This document shows positions 62,355 to 64,000 of a DNA stretch of 64,000 nucleotides, in pieces. The stretch's first letter is position 1, and every line of letters starts with the position of its first letter. The position numbers were made by a program, and so were the translations under genes. The DNA is from Pardosa pseudoannulata. Its lineage: Eukaryota; Arthropoda; Arachnida; Araneae; Lycosidae. The stretch is taken from assembly GCA_032207245.1 (NCBI GenBank), contig CM063502.1:136477498-136541497 (forward strand), given 5' to 3'. The notes beneath the pieces were generated by a model. The model saw only the letters and a list, made by a program, of their open reading frames with translations, had not been told where the DNA came from and ran no database searches.

Positions 62355-64000
62355 TTAAGTATAAAAACAATAAGATTTCTTAGCTATGAAGAAATAACAC
62401 GCAATAAAAATTTTAAATTATGTCAAAATATTCAATTTTTGTGGTGGAGAAATAATACATGTGAGCATCAATTGAGTCGATCTAGAAAAAAAAAGAAAGA
62501 TGTTATGTTTTTCAGTTATAGATAATTTAAATTAAACAACTGCCTACCTTACTGATAATAAAATGAAAATATTTTCTCAAATATTAGTAACTTAATATGA
62601 AAAAAACCCCTTTATTTCCATACAAATGCTGCATTATAGTTCTTTAAAATAGACACTAGTAAAATAAAATTTAGGAGTAATTATTAGTCTTTCTACCCTT
62701 TCCATTTTTAATAGCATCGAATCCATACAAATTGGCAAATTTTGTTCAATTTATTCTTCTACTCCCTTAAAAGAATGTTTAAATAATCTTAAAACAATGT
62801 CAAAAAGACTTTTTTATTCAGACATGACGCAAACAAAGATAAAGAGAGGTTAAATGTTAATGATGGCATACAAACATAAAAGAAGTGTGACAACTAACTG
62901 AAAAAGAAAATTCATACCTTCAATAAATAATATTTTATGGATTATGGAATAACAATCAAGATTTTGAACCAATTAAAAATGGAAAATATGATACATTTCT
63001 TTTTACATTGGATTACGTATCACTTTAGGAGAATTTTACACAATGTATTCAAAGTTTCTACTGATATAACCTTCATTACTTGAAGTTTATTTTGCTGTTG
63101 AGCCAGATATGAAACATTTAATTGATTAATAATAATGATCCGTGACACAGTAATTATCGCCCTTTGATGGCACTAGCCGTGTATTCGATATTAATTATGA
63201 ATGACTCTAGAGTATTATGAATAATTGAAAAGTTCATTATAAAATACGATCAACTATTAGCTACACGAGGGCTAATTAGACCAGGACCTATTCCTTTAAG
63301 TCGATTTCACACCTTTAAAATATCTGAGTTCTGGCGCCATGGATATTCATTCATTTACCTATACAGATGTGTTACAACTTTTATTTTTTCTGGTACAAGT
63401 ATCCGTATTACAAGTATAATTTAACTTTATGAACTCAGAAGAATCCTCCATATTCTTTAATCTTTACATACAGAAAACTATCAAAAGGAATTTAAAGTAA
63501 TAATTTTTTTTTTACAGATTATGAGCAAAATTGTGTCATCCTTCAGGTCGATTATTTTCTTGGTACAGAAAATGTTGCATAAAATTAGAATTATTAAATG
63601 AAAGCGTTGAATTAATGACAACATTCATTAAAGAAATAAAAGAGATAATACACAAGTAAAATTTATAATTGTTCATAATAACTCACCAGAGAGGAGTAAT
63701 ATTTCATGCGACACATATTTTCTCTATTATTTCTTTATTAAAATAAATCTTTCTTCTTATGCTTATTTTTATGTAAAACTGACATATAACTTCTAAGACT
63801 TTTTTAAATGATACCAAACGTTATTATAGTTGGAGTTTATTTATGATGAAAGATAAAGTCTTGTTTCATTTTTTATTGATTAATAAATGGAGAAAATACA
63901 TTAGCAAAATAGTCATGAAAATATTTTATCTTATACATAGTGACTAGTATATTAGTTTTAAAATATAATTTAGTGATAGTTTTTCCGTTTCGCTTAAATA
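62355..64000. other. AT-rich intergenic, no gene seen
   Basis: No gene recognised. It contains only the SINE scrap at 63255-63345. Confidence 0.45.
63255..63345 (-). mobile_element. fragment of the tRNA-derived SINE
   Basis: CACGAGGGCTAATTAGACCA, GGACCTATTC and TTTAAGTCGATTTC follow the same order as in the copy at 26.6 kb; the head is missing or decayed. Confidence 0.6.

Overview
The window looks like gene-poor, strongly AT-rich intergenic DNA from an arthropod nuclear genome. G+C is roughly a quarter to 30 % by eye. A spider is my best guess, from the flavour of the Tc1-like transposase and of the tRNA-derived SINE family; this is inference, not proof. I found no host protein-coding gene I can name, no rRNA, no CRISPR array and no prokaryotic operon. 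The longest open frame is a transposase and most other short frames look like chance.

Almost everything recognisable is mobile or repetitive DNA. (1) 640-1665: a diverged ~147-bp repeat series ending in a small hairpin. (2) 4113-5616: a complete Tc1-like element with perfect 27-bp terminal inverted repeats (TIRs), a TA duplication and an intact 342-aa transposase; it is the only element that looks recent. (3) 8053-10493: a 211-bp tandem duplication, then five ~370-bp units. (4) 10720-11548: a TTAA-flanked piggyBac-like relic keeping the transposase C-terminal Cys-rich domain. (5) 13100-13702: a poly-A-tailed fragment, then a G+C-richer island ending in two perfect inverted repeats. (6) 19306-19728: a G+C-rich insertion between 16-bp direct repeats. 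(7) 26186-28589: a ~1.13-kb tandem segmental duplication, one copy carrying a SINE and the other a tripled 165-bp block. (8) 32366-35112: ten units of a 277-bp satellite. (9) 41.5-47.4 kb: a possible 7TM-receptor relic, TA microsatellites, a possible solo LTR, a tRNA-like sequence, a SINE and an internally deleted Tc1 relic. (10) 57.1-62.4 kb: a graveyard of DNA transposons, namely a TTAA MITE nested in a SINE, two piggyBac-like relics and a pogo/Tigger relic.

The genes do not form a pathway; the window records successive transposon invasions, internal deletions, nested insertions and satellite expansion. The best-supported unusual points are three separate piggyBac-like relics that all keep the C-terminal Cys-rich domain, a nested insertion whose empty site can be rebuilt, and a segmental duplication with a paralogous empty site that orders the SINE insertion. 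I did not find a convincing new biological system.
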